Source: Alphaproteobacteria bacterium (GTDB taxonomy: Bacteria; Pseudomonadota; Alphaproteobacteria; RF32; CAG-239). Taken from it: a stretch of DNA of 16,112 nt. Every line of letters begins with the position of its first letter. Within the stretch, counting starts at the first letter, position 1. Below the pieces are notes generated by a model. The model ran no database searches, was not told where the DNA came from, and saw only the letters and a list, made by a program, of their open reading frames with translations. Positions 5,838 through 13,388 of the stretch are shown here, piece after piece. A program made the position numbers and the translations under genes. Location: positions 1 through 16,112 of the forward strand of contig JAGCTK010000217.1 of the NCBI GenBank assembly GCA_017963715.1, read 5' to 3'.

Positions 5838-6512
5838 ATGTCACGTTTTTTAGATAAATTGATTGAACTTTTTAAGTGGCCGGTAGCGATGTATATGTTT
5901 GCCTCTTTGCCGGCATTGATTGCGTCGCGACATTATTTTGATTTGGCAAACACCAAAACTTTGGCGCTTTTGGTTGGTCTTGTGGCGTATGTTTTGACCA
6001 GAACAATGATGGACGCGTCGGTTAAAACTTCGATGCAGGTGATTGCGCACGAATTTGCGCATGCGTTTTTTGCGCTTTTGACGTTTCATAAAATAAAGCA
6101 TATTGTGTTTCACGCCGACGATACGGGCGGCGAAATGGGGTTTAGCGGGGCAGGCAACTGGCTGATTATTATCGCGCCTTACTTTTTTCCGCTGTTTGCG
6201 CTGATTTATATGTCGGTGATGAGTTTGATGCCGCCGCAAATTATGTGGCACGGTGTTTTGGGCTATTTTTTGGGTTATCACATTGATACGGTCGGTTCGC
6301 AAATTCATGAAAAACAAACCGATTTACCCAAAGCGGGCTATTTGTTTTGTGCGCTTTTTTTGCCGGCCGCCAATTTGTGGACAATCGGCAGTATTTTAGC
6401 CTTTAACTCAAAAGGTTGGGCAGGTATTTTTGAATATTTTAATTTAATCAATCACTTAAATTTTGATTATGTGATTGAGGCAGGCGAATTGCTCAAGTCA
6501 TTATTTTCCTGA
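5838..6512 (+). CDS. Integral membrane protein with HEFAH motif, M50B-like putative metallopeptidase
   Basis: From the ATG at 5838 the protein has 224 residues and several hydrophobic segments: near PVAMYMFASLPALIA, TLALLVGLVAYVL, LIIIAPYFFPLFALIYMSVM, and YLFCALFLPAANLWTIGSIL. Within a helix it has VIAHEFAHAFFALL, an HExxH zinc motif, followed by GGEMGFSGAGNW. This pattern resembles the membrane-embedded M50 or M50B-like proteins. The second metal-ligand motif of classical site-2 proteases (NxxPxxxxDG) is not visible, so activity is uncertain; the HIDTVGSQIHEKQTD stretch could supply a later ligand. The frame is open back to a TTG at 5802, but no ribosome binding site supports either start. 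It follows mnmG by 60 bases and could be co-transcribed. Its last 46 bases overlap the convergent carboxypeptidase gene. Confidence 0.55.
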   Translation: MSRFLDKLIELFKWPVAMYMFASLPALIASRHYFDLANTKTLALLVGLVAYVLTRTMMDASVKTSMQVIAHEFAHAFFALLTFHKIKHIVFHADDTGGEMGFSGAGNWLIIIAPYFFPLFALIYMSVMSLMPPQIMWHGVLGYFLGYHIDTVGSQIHEKQTDLPKAGYLFCALFLPAANLWTIGSILAFNSKGWAGIFEYFNLINHLNFDYVIEAGELLKSLFS

Positions 6513-7072
6513 GAGGCATAATATTCTTCAAGCGTCATATCGGCTAAAAACAGTTTTTTTGCAAGTTCTTGACCGACAAATCTGAAATGCCAAGGCTCAA
6601 AAGCAACACCCGTGATATGTTCTTTGCCCTTTGGAAACCGCAAAATAAAACCATACCGATACGCATTTGAAAACAACCACTTGATTTCGGGATCAGTTTC
6701 GGTTTGTTCTTCAATCATTTGTTTGTTGCGTCTAAAGATGATATCGACGGCAAGCCCTGTTTGATGCTCGCTGCCACCCGGTTTAGCAACAAATTTTAAG
6801 GCATGTTCAAGGCCTTTTTTTAAGGCTGTCTCCTCAAATATTTTTTGCTGGTATTGATAAGTTCTGTAAGAAGAATCCACAAATATCTCATAGCCTTGCT
6901 TGAGGGCTTCTTTTTGCATATCCTTAAACGCATGATATGCGCCGATACAAAGCCGGTTGATATAAGTTGGATCAAGTTTAGAACCGGTCGGCTCGTGTAT
7001 CTCGATTAAATCCTCAGGAACATAATCGGCGGCGAGCAAATGACCGTTATTGACAAGTATCGTATAATCCAT
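6467..7072 (-). CDS. D,D-/L,D-carboxypeptidase of the VanY/LdcB type (peptidase M15B)
   Basis: This 201-residue zinc peptidase should trim a terminal D-amino acid from a peptidoglycan stem peptide. The M15B signatures are present: DSSYRTYQYQ at 66-75, SEHQTGLAVD at 101-110 with zinc ligands H103 and D110, and FEPWHFRFVG at 158-167 with catalytic E159 and ligand H162. RYGFILRFP at 139-147 is also typical. There is no signal peptide or N-terminal anchor; the protein starts MDYTILVNNGH. It may therefore work in the cytoplasm, as recycling L,D-carboxypeptidases do. It lies nine bases after the Mur ligase gene, in an operon with it. Which bond it cuts (D-Ala-D-Ala or the L,D bond of a tetrapeptide) cannot be read from the sequence. 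Confidence 0.85.
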   Translation of the reverse strand: MDYTILVNNGHLLAADYVPEDLIEIHEPTGSKLDPTYINRLCIGAYHAFKDMQKEALKQGYEIFVDSSYRTYQYQQKIFEETALKKGLEHALKFVAKPGGSEHQTGLAVDIIFRRNKQMIEEQTETDPEIKWLFSNAYRYGFILRFPKGKEHITGVAFEPWHFRFVGQELAKKLFLADMTLEEYYASQENNDLSNSPASIT

Positions 7073-7081
7073 TGTAGTTTT

Positions 7082-8443
7082 CTATTTTAACCCTTCTAAA
7101 ATATCACGGCAAAAGTCGGGCAGAGTATTGTCACGTGCGCCCATAATCACAATTCTGTCACCTTGTTTTGCTTCTTTTAAGATATATTGCCTCACCTCGT
7201 CGCGCGTGTTGAAAAACAAAGCATTAAGACCGAGACTTAAAGCATAATCTATCAAATCTTTAGATGAAATATCCTTGTTGACGCTGCCTCCGGCATAAAA
7301 AATCTCGGGCATTAATAAAATATCATCTTTTTGAAAAGTTGCGGCAAACGAATCAATAATCTGGCGGCCCATCAATCGCATCGGCGAAAAACCGTGAGGC
7401 TGAAACATGATAATCAATCGGCCGTCATAATCTCTTAGAGCGGAAACTGATGCTTTGACCTTGTCTGGGTTGTGCGCAAAATCATCAATCACCGTGATAC
7501 CGCCCTTTTGCCCGATGAGGTCAAGACGCCGTTTTGTGCCTAAAAATCCTTCAAGCGCTTTAGCGGCTTCAAAAGCATCAATACCCAAAATTTCGCACGC
7601 CAATATTGCGGCTGCCGCATTTGAGGCATTAAATGCGCCGATTAAATTAAGGCGAAAAGTTTTGCCGCGCAAAGTATAAGATAAGCCGTCTTTTAAGGGC
7701 TTGATGTTATGGATAAAAACATCGGCCGCCTGATTAGTGATTGAAAATGTTTTGACATTTTCGTTTTGAAGCAACACTTTGGAATGCGCGCAGTCTAAAT
7801 TGACAATACCGAATTTTGACTTTTTGATAAAATCATCAAAGATTTTTTGAAGTTCTTCGATTGATTTATGGTCAAGCGTGATGTTGTTGACAATACCGAT
7901 ATATGCTTTGTATTTTTCAATCGAACCGTCGCTTTCATCCGCTTCGGCAACGCAAATATCACCGTCATTTAAGATAACATTCGGAATCCCTTTTTGCTCA
8001 ATATAATTTTTTAAAAGGCCGCCGTTAATCACAAGCGGTTTTTGGCCGAGCGTGTCCAAAATATAACCAATCATAGCGGTCAGGGTTGTTTTGCCCGATG
8101 TGCCGCCGACGGCAACGGATTTTGGATAAGAATTAAAAATTTCAGCCAGTAAATCCGAACGTTTTTTGATGGTAATGCCGAGTTCAAGCGCTTTTTTGAC
8201 ATCGGGAATAGTTTCTTCAACCGCGGTTGATACGTATAAAAAGTCGGTGTCCGGTTTGATGCTTGAGCCGTCTTGGGCAAAAATGTGCACGCCGATATCT
8301 TCAAGCGCTTTTTTGCTTAGGCCGTCTTTGCCTTGGTCAAAACTGCGATCAGAACCCGAAACATCAAATCCTTTGGCTTTTAAAACTTGCGCAAGCGCGC
8401 TCATACCGCTGCCCGATATGCCGCAAAAAGAAACCTTTGTCAT
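7082..8443 (-). CDS. Mur ligase of the MurC/Mpl type
   Basis: Mur ligases of this branch join UDP-N-acetylmuramate to L-alanine (MurC) or to a recycled tripeptide (Mpl), using ATP. The 453-residue protein has the three-domain layout. The UDP-binding loop GISGSGMSALAQVL is at 8-21, with GSD at 30-32. The ATP loop GTSGKTT is at 114-120. AEADESDGS lies at 166-174 and NNITLDH at 186-192. In the C-terminal domain come DDFAHNPDKVKAS near 325 and the MurC-like FQPH segment. The GTSGKTT loop and the DDFAHNP variant (MurC usually has DDYGHHP) set it apart from canonical MurC. The gene is not in a division and cell-wall cluster but sits beside a carboxypeptidase, which favours a recycling or second MurC-like role. 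An AAAGGA ribosome binding site precedes the ATG, 13 bases after the upstream gene. Confidence 0.8.
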   Translation of the reverse strand: MTKVSFCGISGSGMSALAQVLKAKGFDVSGSDRSFDQGKDGLSKKALEDIGVHIFAQDGSSIKPDTDFLYVSTAVEETIPDVKKALELGITIKKRSDLLAEIFNSYPKSVAVGGTSGKTTLTAMIGYILDTLGQKPLVINGGLLKNYIEQKGIPNVILNDGDICVAEADESDGSIEKYKAYIGIVNNITLDHKSIEELQKIFDDFIKKSKFGIVNLDCAHSKVLLQNENVKTFSITNQAADVFIHNIKPLKDGLSYTLRGKTFRLNLIGAFNASNAAAAILACEILGIDAFEAAKALEGFLGTKRRLDLIGQKGGITVIDDFAHNPDKVKASVSALRDYDGRLIIMFQPHGFSPMRLMGRQIIDSFAATFQKDDILLMPEIFYAGGSVNKDISSKDLIDYALSLGLNALFFNTRDEVRQYILKEAKQGDRIVIMGARDNTLPDFCRDILEGLK

Positions 8444-8456
8444 TGTTTATCCTTTC

Positions 8457-9293
8457 TTATAAAGCATCATAGGTTTGTTTGGAATCTTGTTCATCTGGGA
8501 TAAGATTTTTGTAATCGATGATGATGTAGGTTTGTCCGTCACCGTCGGCCAGCAGCGCTAATGTGACCGAAATATGATCGTTTGAAAATGTGGCATAAAG
8601 TGTGGCTTCACCCGTCATCAATTTTTCTTTAAAGCCTTCATCGCCGATTTCCATATAATATTGGCGGATGGTTTTGGCAGACTTGCCGTCTTCGGTCGTG
8701 ATTGTTTCTTCAACGTTTTTGACAAACGGGGTATATACTTCATCCGCATTACCGTATTTTTGCTCGAGTATTTGATAAAAATTGTGGTATTCTTCCAAAC
8801 CCTTGGTGGCTCTTGAATCGTCTTCAAGCAGACGACCATAGCCGGAAATGCGCCACAATGCATCATTATCACCGAAACTGATCAGGACTTTACGTATGGC
8901 TTTGACGGGTTTGGGTAAATCGGTTGCCATATAACTGTTCGGTGAATCTTTGACGGCATAAGGTGTGAGTTTGACCTGAAGTTCTAAAATTTCGTCTTTG
9001 GAAGCGAGCCATTTAAGCCCGAACGGAGCAAGTTCTCTTTCAGTCGGCAAAACGGCATCTTTGGTTGATTTTGTTATTTTTGATTGATCATCCGCATCAA
9101 TTTTGAGTTCGAGGGGTTTTTTATCGAGAATTTCACCGGCTGAAATTTGGGCTTTTTCTTTTTCAATCGTATTTTTGACTTCCTGTTGCATATGTTCATC
9201 AACAATTAAATTGTCAAAAAAATCATCATCGGCGCGCGCTGTATGAGCAAGGGCAAACAGACCAAATGCAGCATATAAAACAACTTTTTTCAT
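8457..9293 (-). CDS. Secreted or periplasmic protein of unknown function
   Basis: I do not recognise the family. The start at 9293 is chosen because GGAGG lies a few bases upstream and because it puts a clean signal peptide first (MKKVVLYAAFGLFALAHTARA, cleavage before DDDFFD). The mature protein begins with an acidic, charged linker (about 22-85). A folded region starting APFGLKWLASKDEILEL follows, and this resembles the opening of small periplasmic domains of unknown role. It continues through KVLISFGDNDALWRISGYG to the end near IIIDYKNLIPDEQDSKQTYDAL. It has no cysteine-based lipobox and no transmembrane helix beyond the signal. It is the first gene of the minus-strand operon with the Mur ligase and the carboxypeptidase, which suggests a cell-envelope role, and it is divergent from a TetR gene with a shared operator-like palindrome. 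Confidence 0.7.
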   Translation of the reverse strand: MKKVVLYAAFGLFALAHTARADDDFFDNLIVDEHMQQEVKNTIEKEKAQISAGEILDKKPLELKIDADDQSKITKSTKDAVLPTERELAPFGLKWLASKDEILELQVKLTPYAVKDSPNSYMATDLPKPVKAIRKVLISFGDNDALWRISGYGRLLEDDSRATKGLEEYHNFYQILEQKYGNADEVYTPFVKNVEETITTEDGKSAKTIRQYYMEIGDEGFKEKLMTGEATLYATFSNDHISVTLALLADGDGQTYIIIDYKNLIPDEQDSKQTYDAL

Positions 9294-9322
9294 AAAAACC
9301 TCCAATATCTTCAAAAAAAAAT

Positions 9323-9351
9323 TTGAACACTGTTCATTTTTGCTTTATAAG
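9323..9351 (+). promoter_or_regulatory. Candidate promoter of the TetR gene, overlapped by an operator
   Basis: TTGAAC at 9323-9328, a 17-base spacer and TATAAG at 9346-9351 form a good promoter for the gene starting at 9396. The -35 box lies inside the palindrome at 9324-9336, so a bound regulator would block polymerase directly, which is the standard autoregulation geometry of TetR repressors. Confidence 0.55.
9324..9336. promoter_or_regulatory. Probable TetR-family operator
   Basis: TGAACACTGTTCA is a perfect inverted repeat with 6-base arms around one central base. It lies between the divergent TetR gene and the secreted-protein operon, 31 bases from the latter's start codon. This form resembles known TetR/AcrR operators. 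It could control both directions; a minus-strand -10 like TATAAA (9349-9344) would place the start of the leftward transcript at the operator, but its -35 is poor. Confidence 0.65.
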
Positions 9352-9395
9352 AATATTTAAGCACAAAAATGTTAATTTTGATATAAGATTTTAAA

Positions 9396-9992
9396 ATGAA
9401 TAAAGATGAGATTCAAGAAAAATTGATAGAGACCGGCCGCAAAATGGTGCGCGAACAGGGGCCGTCCGCCTTGACGGCGCGTAAACTGTCGGAAGCATCG
9501 GGTTATTCCGTCGGCACGATTTATAATCAGTTCGGCAATATGGATAATTATATTTTGGTGCAAAACTATTTGACGCTGACAGATTTGCTTCAATGTTTGC
9601 ACGAAACAACAGCTGATTTTGCATACGACAGAATCAATGCTTATGCGGATACTTTTGTGCGGTTTGTGATGGAAAACAAAAATTTTTGGTTTGTGATGTT
9701 CAATTTTCACTTAACGCAAAGTTCTCGTGCATTTTCAATCACTTATTTGCGACGTGTTTCCACAATTTTGACAATGTTTGAAAAAGAGTTTAAAGAACTT
9801 TATCCCGCCCTCAAGGTCGAAAAACGCCACGCCGGCGTGCAGGTGTTGTGGATTACGCTTTTTGCGTTGAGTTCGCTTTTGACGACCGATTCAATCAACG
9901 CATATTCAAAACTGGAACCGGCAAAAATCACCAAATTTTTAATCGGCACATATCTTACCGGTTTAAAAGTGCTTGAAAAATCAACATCATAG
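9396..9992 (+). CDS. TetR/AcrR-family transcriptional regulator
   Basis: The 198-residue protein starts with the TetR DNA-binding domain. After a first helix (KDEIQEKLIETGRKMVREQG) comes the helix-turn-helix LTARKLSEASGYSVGTIYNQFGNMDNYI at about 26-53, which has the characteristic AxxxGxSxGTIYxxF spacing. The C-terminal ligand and dimerisation domain is all-helical and aromatic (FVMENKNFWFVMFNF), with no recognisable effector site. It sits head to head with the secreted-protein and Mur ligase operon and just before a pair of ion transporters on the same strand. Either or both may be its targets. The palindrome over its own promoter suggests autorepression. Confidence 0.92.
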   Translation: MNKDEIQEKLIETGRKMVREQGPSALTARKLSEASGYSVGTIYNQFGNMDNYILVQNYLTLTDLLQCLHETTADFAYDRINAYADTFVRFVMENKNFWFVMFNFHLTQSSRAFSITYLRRVSTILTMFEKEFKELYPALKVEKRHAGVQVLWITLFALSSLLTTDSINAYSKLEPAKITKFLIGTYLTGLKVLEKSTS

Positions 9993-10043
9993 CATTAAAG
10001 ATGATGAAAACGGATTTTTGTGCCCGTCAAATTAAAAAAAAGT

Positions 10044-10071
10044 TTGTATTTTTTGAAAGCGGCTATATATT
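10044..10071 (+). promoter_or_regulatory. Weak candidate promoter of the transporter pair
   Basis: TTGTAT at 10044-10049, a 16-base spacer and TATATT at 10066-10071 could start transcription about 20 bases before the first transporter ATG at 10098. No copy of the TGAACA palindrome is visible here, so if the TetR protein controls the transporters it would be by read-through from its own gene. Confidence 0.35.
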
Positions 10072-10097
10072 AGCAGAAGTGGTATAAAGGATATCAA

Positions 10098-11411
10098 ATG
10101 TCTTTGTTCAGTGCGCAAATTGCTGCCGTTTCGGTGTTAATTGTCTGCTATGTGTTTTTGATAACGGAAAAACTCAACCGTGCCGTGACGGTTTTGCTCG
10201 GTGCATCTGCTTTGATTGTGTTAAAAGTGTTAACACAAAAATCTGCAATCTCTGGGATTGATTTTAACACGATTTTACTTCTTATTGGCATGATGGTAAT
10301 TGTCGGCATTGCCGAAAAATCGGGTATGTTTCAAGCGCTTGCAATTTTAAGTGCAAAAGTTGTTAAAGCCTCGCCGCGCGGGATATTGCTGATGTTCGGT
10401 GTTTTGACGGCTGTTTTGTCGGCCCTGCTTGATAATGTGACGACAGTTTTGCTGATTGTGCCGATAACACTCGACTTGACACGTGCGCTCAAACTCAATC
10501 CGATGCCGTATTTGTTGCTTGAAATATTTACCTCAAACATCGGCGGCACGGCAACACTCATCGGTGATCCGCCCAATATTTTGATCGGCTCGGCGCTTCA
10601 TTTATCGTTTATGGATTTTGTGCTTGAATTGACACCGATTGTAATCATCAATTTGGCACTTATTTTGATTGTATTTGACATCTTGGTCGGGCAAAAACTC
10701 AAAGCTGATGAGGCAAGCAGAGCCGATATATTAAAAATTTCGGCCAAAGAGATGATTACCAAAACGTCGCTGTTTTATCAGTCGCTCTTTGTGTTAACAT
10801 TGCTGTTAATCGGCTTTGTGACGTCAGAGTATTTAAGAGTGGAAAACGGGACAATCGCACTGTTTGGTGCAGCGTTGATGCTGTTTTTATATACCTACGG
10901 CGAAGCACACATGCCGCGTGACCAAAAGGTTGAAGATGCATTTTCACTGGTTGACTGGACAACAATTTTTTTCTTTTGCGGGTTGTTTGTGATTGTTTTT
11001 TCGCTTGAAACAACGGGGCTTCTTGAGATGCTCGGCGCAAAATTGGCGGCGCTCACAAAAAACAGTGTTCAACATGCAACATTTGCGGTGTTGTGGCTGT
11101 CAGCCGTCTTATCAACTTTGATTGATAATATTCCGTTTGTGGCAACGATGATTCCGACACTTAAATCGATGGAGGTCACACTCGGCGGGCGTGAGGCAAT
11201 GATGCCGGTGTGGTGGGCATTGTCTTTGGGTTCATGCTTGGGCGGTAACGGTTCGCTGATTGCGGCATCCGCCAACGTGATTGTGGCCGGCTTTGCTTCA
11301 CGCACGGGGCAGCCGATTCGTTTTGCAAAATTTTTGTTATACGGCTTGCCCGTGATGTTGGTATCGATGTTGTTGTCGAGCCTTTATCTGTACTTAAAAT
11401 ATTTTTTATAA
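10098..11411 (+). CDS. ArsB/NhaD/P-protein-type ion transporter, copy 1
   Basis: This is a 437-residue polytopic inner-membrane protein of the ion transporter superfamily that includes ArsB, NhaD, YbiR and the P protein. It has about 11-12 hydrophobic segments in two inverted halves. Each half carries a discontinuous-helix signature. The first half has LLDNVTTVLLIVP around 110-122, then SNIGGTATLIGDPPNILIGSAL from 146. The second half has IDNIPFVATMIP near 342-353, then MMPVWWALSLGSCLGGNGSLI. SNIGGTATLIGDPPN is the hallmark of the Na+/H+, arsenite and organic-anion branch. The substrate cannot be read. There is no arsR, arsC or arsA nearby, so arsenite is not supported. AAGGA precedes the ATG. 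A close paralogue follows after 15 bases. Confidence 0.85.
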   Translation: MSLFSAQIAAVSVLIVCYVFLITEKLNRAVTVLLGASALIVLKVLTQKSAISGIDFNTILLLIGMMVIVGIAEKSGMFQALAILSAKVVKASPRGILLMFGVLTAVLSALLDNVTTVLLIVPITLDLTRALKLNPMPYLLLEIFTSNIGGTATLIGDPPNILIGSALHLSFMDFVLELTPIVIINLALILIVFDILVGQKLKADEASRADILKISAKEMITKTSLFYQSLFVLTLLLIGFVTSEYLRVENGTIALFGAALMLFLYTYGEAHMPRDQKVEDAFSLVDWTTIFFFCGLFVIVFSLETTGLLEMLGAKLAALTKNSVQHATFAVLWLSAVLSTLIDNIPFVATMIPTLKSMEVTLGGREAMMPVWWALSLGSCLGGNGSLIAASANVIVAGFASRTGQPIRFAKFLLYGLPVMLVSMLLSSLYLYLKYFL

Positions 11412-11426
11412 CGGGGCAGGGGACGT

Positions 11427-12749
11427 ATGTTTGATTTGACTTTATTGACTGACCCGAAAGTTGTTGCTTCCATGATTATGGCGGCATGTTATATGGTGCT
11501 GTTTTCCGAAAAAGTCAATCGCGCGGTTGTGACATTAATGGCGGCAACATTTATGATTTTGTCGGGCGTGATGACACAATCTCAAGCAATTGCCGGTATT
11601 GATTTTAATACCATCTCCCTTTTAATCGGTATGATGGTGATTGTCTCTGTCACCGAGCGATCCGGCCTGTTTCAGTTTGTTGCGGTGTTGAGCGCCCAAA
11701 AAGTGCGTGCCAATCCGATCGGTATTCTGATAATGCTTGGTATTATTACGGCTGTTTTTTCGGCATTTTTAGACAATGTGACGACCGTTTTGTTGATTGT
11801 GCCGGTCAGTGTGCAAATTGCTCGAAAATTGGAAATCGACCCGTATCCGTATCTGATTTTAGAAATTTTTGCCTCAAACATCGGCGGAACGGCCACACTC
11901 ATCGGTGATCCTCCCAATATTTTGATCGGCTCTGCACTTAATTTGTCGTTTACCGATTTTCTTGTCAATTTGGCACCTGTCGTGTTGACGGTGGTGACTG
12001 TTTTGATTGCGGGATTTGCACTGATTTTCAGAAATGCGCTTAAAACATCAGCCAAAAACAAAGCGGCGGTCATGCGTATGAATGCATACGCGCACTTAAC
12101 GGATAGGGTGTTGTTGTATAAATCTTTGATAGTCTTGGGATGTGTCATTGTCGGATTTATTATGGCCGAAAAAATACATCTTGAAAACGGCGTAATTGCG
12201 CTGTGCGGTGCGGCGGTTCTGCTGTTGCTTTATACATTAAACGATGCACCGTTCAAACGAGACGACAAGACGGAAGAAATGTTTAATTTGGTCGACTGGA
12301 CAACGATTTTCTTCTTTTGCGGGTTGTTTATGGTGGTGTTCGGGTTAGAGCAAACGGGCGTGCTTGAAATGCTCGGTCAAAAATTTATTTCGATGACGGA
12401 GGGTAGCATTAAACGAGCGACTTTCGCCATTTTAAGTATATCGGCGATTGTTTCGGCAGCCATTGATAATATTCCGTTTGTGGCAACGATGATTCCGATT
12501 TTAAAATCAATGGAATCATCACTCGGCGGGCGCGAGGCGATGATGCCGGTGTGGTGGGCATTGTCGGTGGGTTCGTGCTTTGGCGGCAACGGCTCATTGA
12601 TTGGCGCTTCGGCCAATGTGATTGTGGCGGGACTTGCCGCACGTGAAGGACATCCGATCAGATTTTTGACATTTTTGTTATGGTCAATACCGGTGATGTT
12701 GTTATCGGTATTGGTGGCCGGAATTTATATTTATTTTAAGTATTGGTAA
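11427..12749 (+). CDS. ArsB/NhaD/P-protein-type ion transporter, copy 2
   Basis: This 440-residue paralogue of the preceding gene aligns along its whole length with almost no gaps. It has the same LDNVTTVLLIVP, SNIGGTATLIGDPPNILIGSAL, IDNIPFVATMIP and MMPVWWALS-GSC-GGNGSLI signatures. Several DNA stretches are nearly identical to copy 1, including 37 matching bases at 12462-12498. The most different parts are the N-terminus and the central cytoplasmic loop (RNALKTSAKNKAAVMRM against the loop of copy 1). It has a GGGGA-type ribosome binding site and is surely co-transcribed. The two may form a heterodimer or carry different substrates. Its end is six bases from the convergent mlaC stop, with no hairpin terminator visible between. 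Confidence 0.85.
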   Translation: MFDLTLLTDPKVVASMIMAACYMVLFSEKVNRAVVTLMAATFMILSGVMTQSQAIAGIDFNTISLLIGMMVIVSVTERSGLFQFVAVLSAQKVRANPIGILIMLGIITAVFSAFLDNVTTVLLIVPVSVQIARKLEIDPYPYLILEIFASNIGGTATLIGDPPNILIGSALNLSFTDFLVNLAPVVLTVVTVLIAGFALIFRNALKTSAKNKAAVMRMNAYAHLTDRVLLYKSLIVLGCVIVGFIMAEKIHLENGVIALCGAAVLLLLYTLNDAPFKRDDKTEEMFNLVDWTTIFFFCGLFMVVFGLEQTGVLEMLGQKFISMTEGSIKRATFAILSISAIVSAAIDNIPFVATMIPILKSMESSLGGREAMMPVWWALSVGSCFGGNGSLIGASANVIVAGLAAREGHPIRFLTFLLWSIPVMLLSVLVAGIYIYFKYW

Positions 12750-12755
12750 AACAAT

Positions 12756-13388
12756 TTACTGTCTGATTTGCATTTCGTTTGAAACGGTTAAATCTTCAAG
12801 ATCTTCCAAAAACCAAGAGATTTCTTCCTCGTCGTTTTTGATCATTTGCACAAATTTTGTGCGAAATGTCAAAAGCATACTGACACCGTCCAACTTAAAA
12901 TCAATCAGTTTTATACCATCATCTGTTTCATGCAGGCGAAAATCGACGCCGACTTGTTTTAAATCTTCGGTTTGAAATTTTTCGGGCAAATCAACCAAGC
13001 ACTTCACATCATAAAATTTGCCTTTTTGTATGACCTCGCCGATACTAAAATCAATGGATGATGTGTCAAAATTTAACGGATAAGTTTTGTATAAGCTTTT
13101 GATATATCTTAAAAAAAGTTGATGATACTGTTCTTTTTGCTCGGCATCAAGTTGTGTATAATAGGGACCGAGGACAAATTTTGCAATATAAAAAGTATCG
13201 GTTTTTGTCTCAAAAAGGTTATCTAAAGCCTGATATTTTTCTTGTAAATCATGTGTGCCGAGAGCGGTAATCAATTCATAACCGGATTGAGTGACAAAGT
13301 CGCGTGCCTTTGTTTCGTCGGCGTGGGCTGACGAAAAACACAAAAGCATCAAAGCCGATATAAAGGCAAAGAGTTTTTTTGATATCAT
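12756..13388 (-). CDS. mlaC: Periplasmic phospholipid-binding protein MlaC (Ttg2D family)
   Basis: MlaC shuttles phospholipid through the periplasm between an outer-membrane complex and the MCE-bearing inner-membrane ABC transporter. The 210-residue protein has a signal peptide (cut after SSAHA, about residue 23). It then has the Tol/Ttg2 family layout: ALDNLFETKTDTFYIAKFVLG, an acidic helix ending in YHQLFLRYIKSLY, and the strand-rich half FYDVKCLVDLPEKFQTEDLKQVGVDFRL with a late KLIDFKLDGVSMLLTFRTKF segment. This matches MlaC length and order. It is the last gene of the mce operon. Its ATG follows the DUF2155 stop codon directly (TAGATG), which suggests coupled translation. Confidence 0.88.
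   Translation of the reverse strand: MISKKLFAFISALMLLCFSSAHADETKARDFVTQSGYELITALGTHDLQEKYQALDNLFETKTDTFYIAKFVLGPYYTQLDAEQKEQYHQLFLRYIKSLYKTYPLNFDTSSIDFSIGEVIQKGKFYDVKCLVDLPEKFQTEDLKQVGVDFRLHETDDGIKLIDFKLDGVSMLLTFRTKFVQMIKNDEEEISWFLEDLEDLTVSNEMQIRQ

Noticed and set aside
6105..6118. TGTTTCAC half-site resembling parS
   Set aside because: Only the left half is present (TGTTTCACGCCG); the right arm does not match, so ParB binding is not expected.
5850..6317. Minus-strand open frame of 155 codons opposite the HEFAH membrane gene
   Set aside because: It is antisense to a gene with clear membrane segments; its translation is rich in Arg, His, Asn and Gln with no domain, which is typical of a shadow frame.
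11672..12148. Minus-strand open frame of 158 codons opposite the second transporter
   Set aside because: A similar shadow frame appears opposite the same part of copy 1, as expected from antisense reading of conserved membrane segments.
10098..12749. Arsenic-resistance operon
   Set aside because: The transporters resemble ArsB only at superfamily level, and no arsR, arsA, arsC or arsH gene is near; the regulator is of TetR type.
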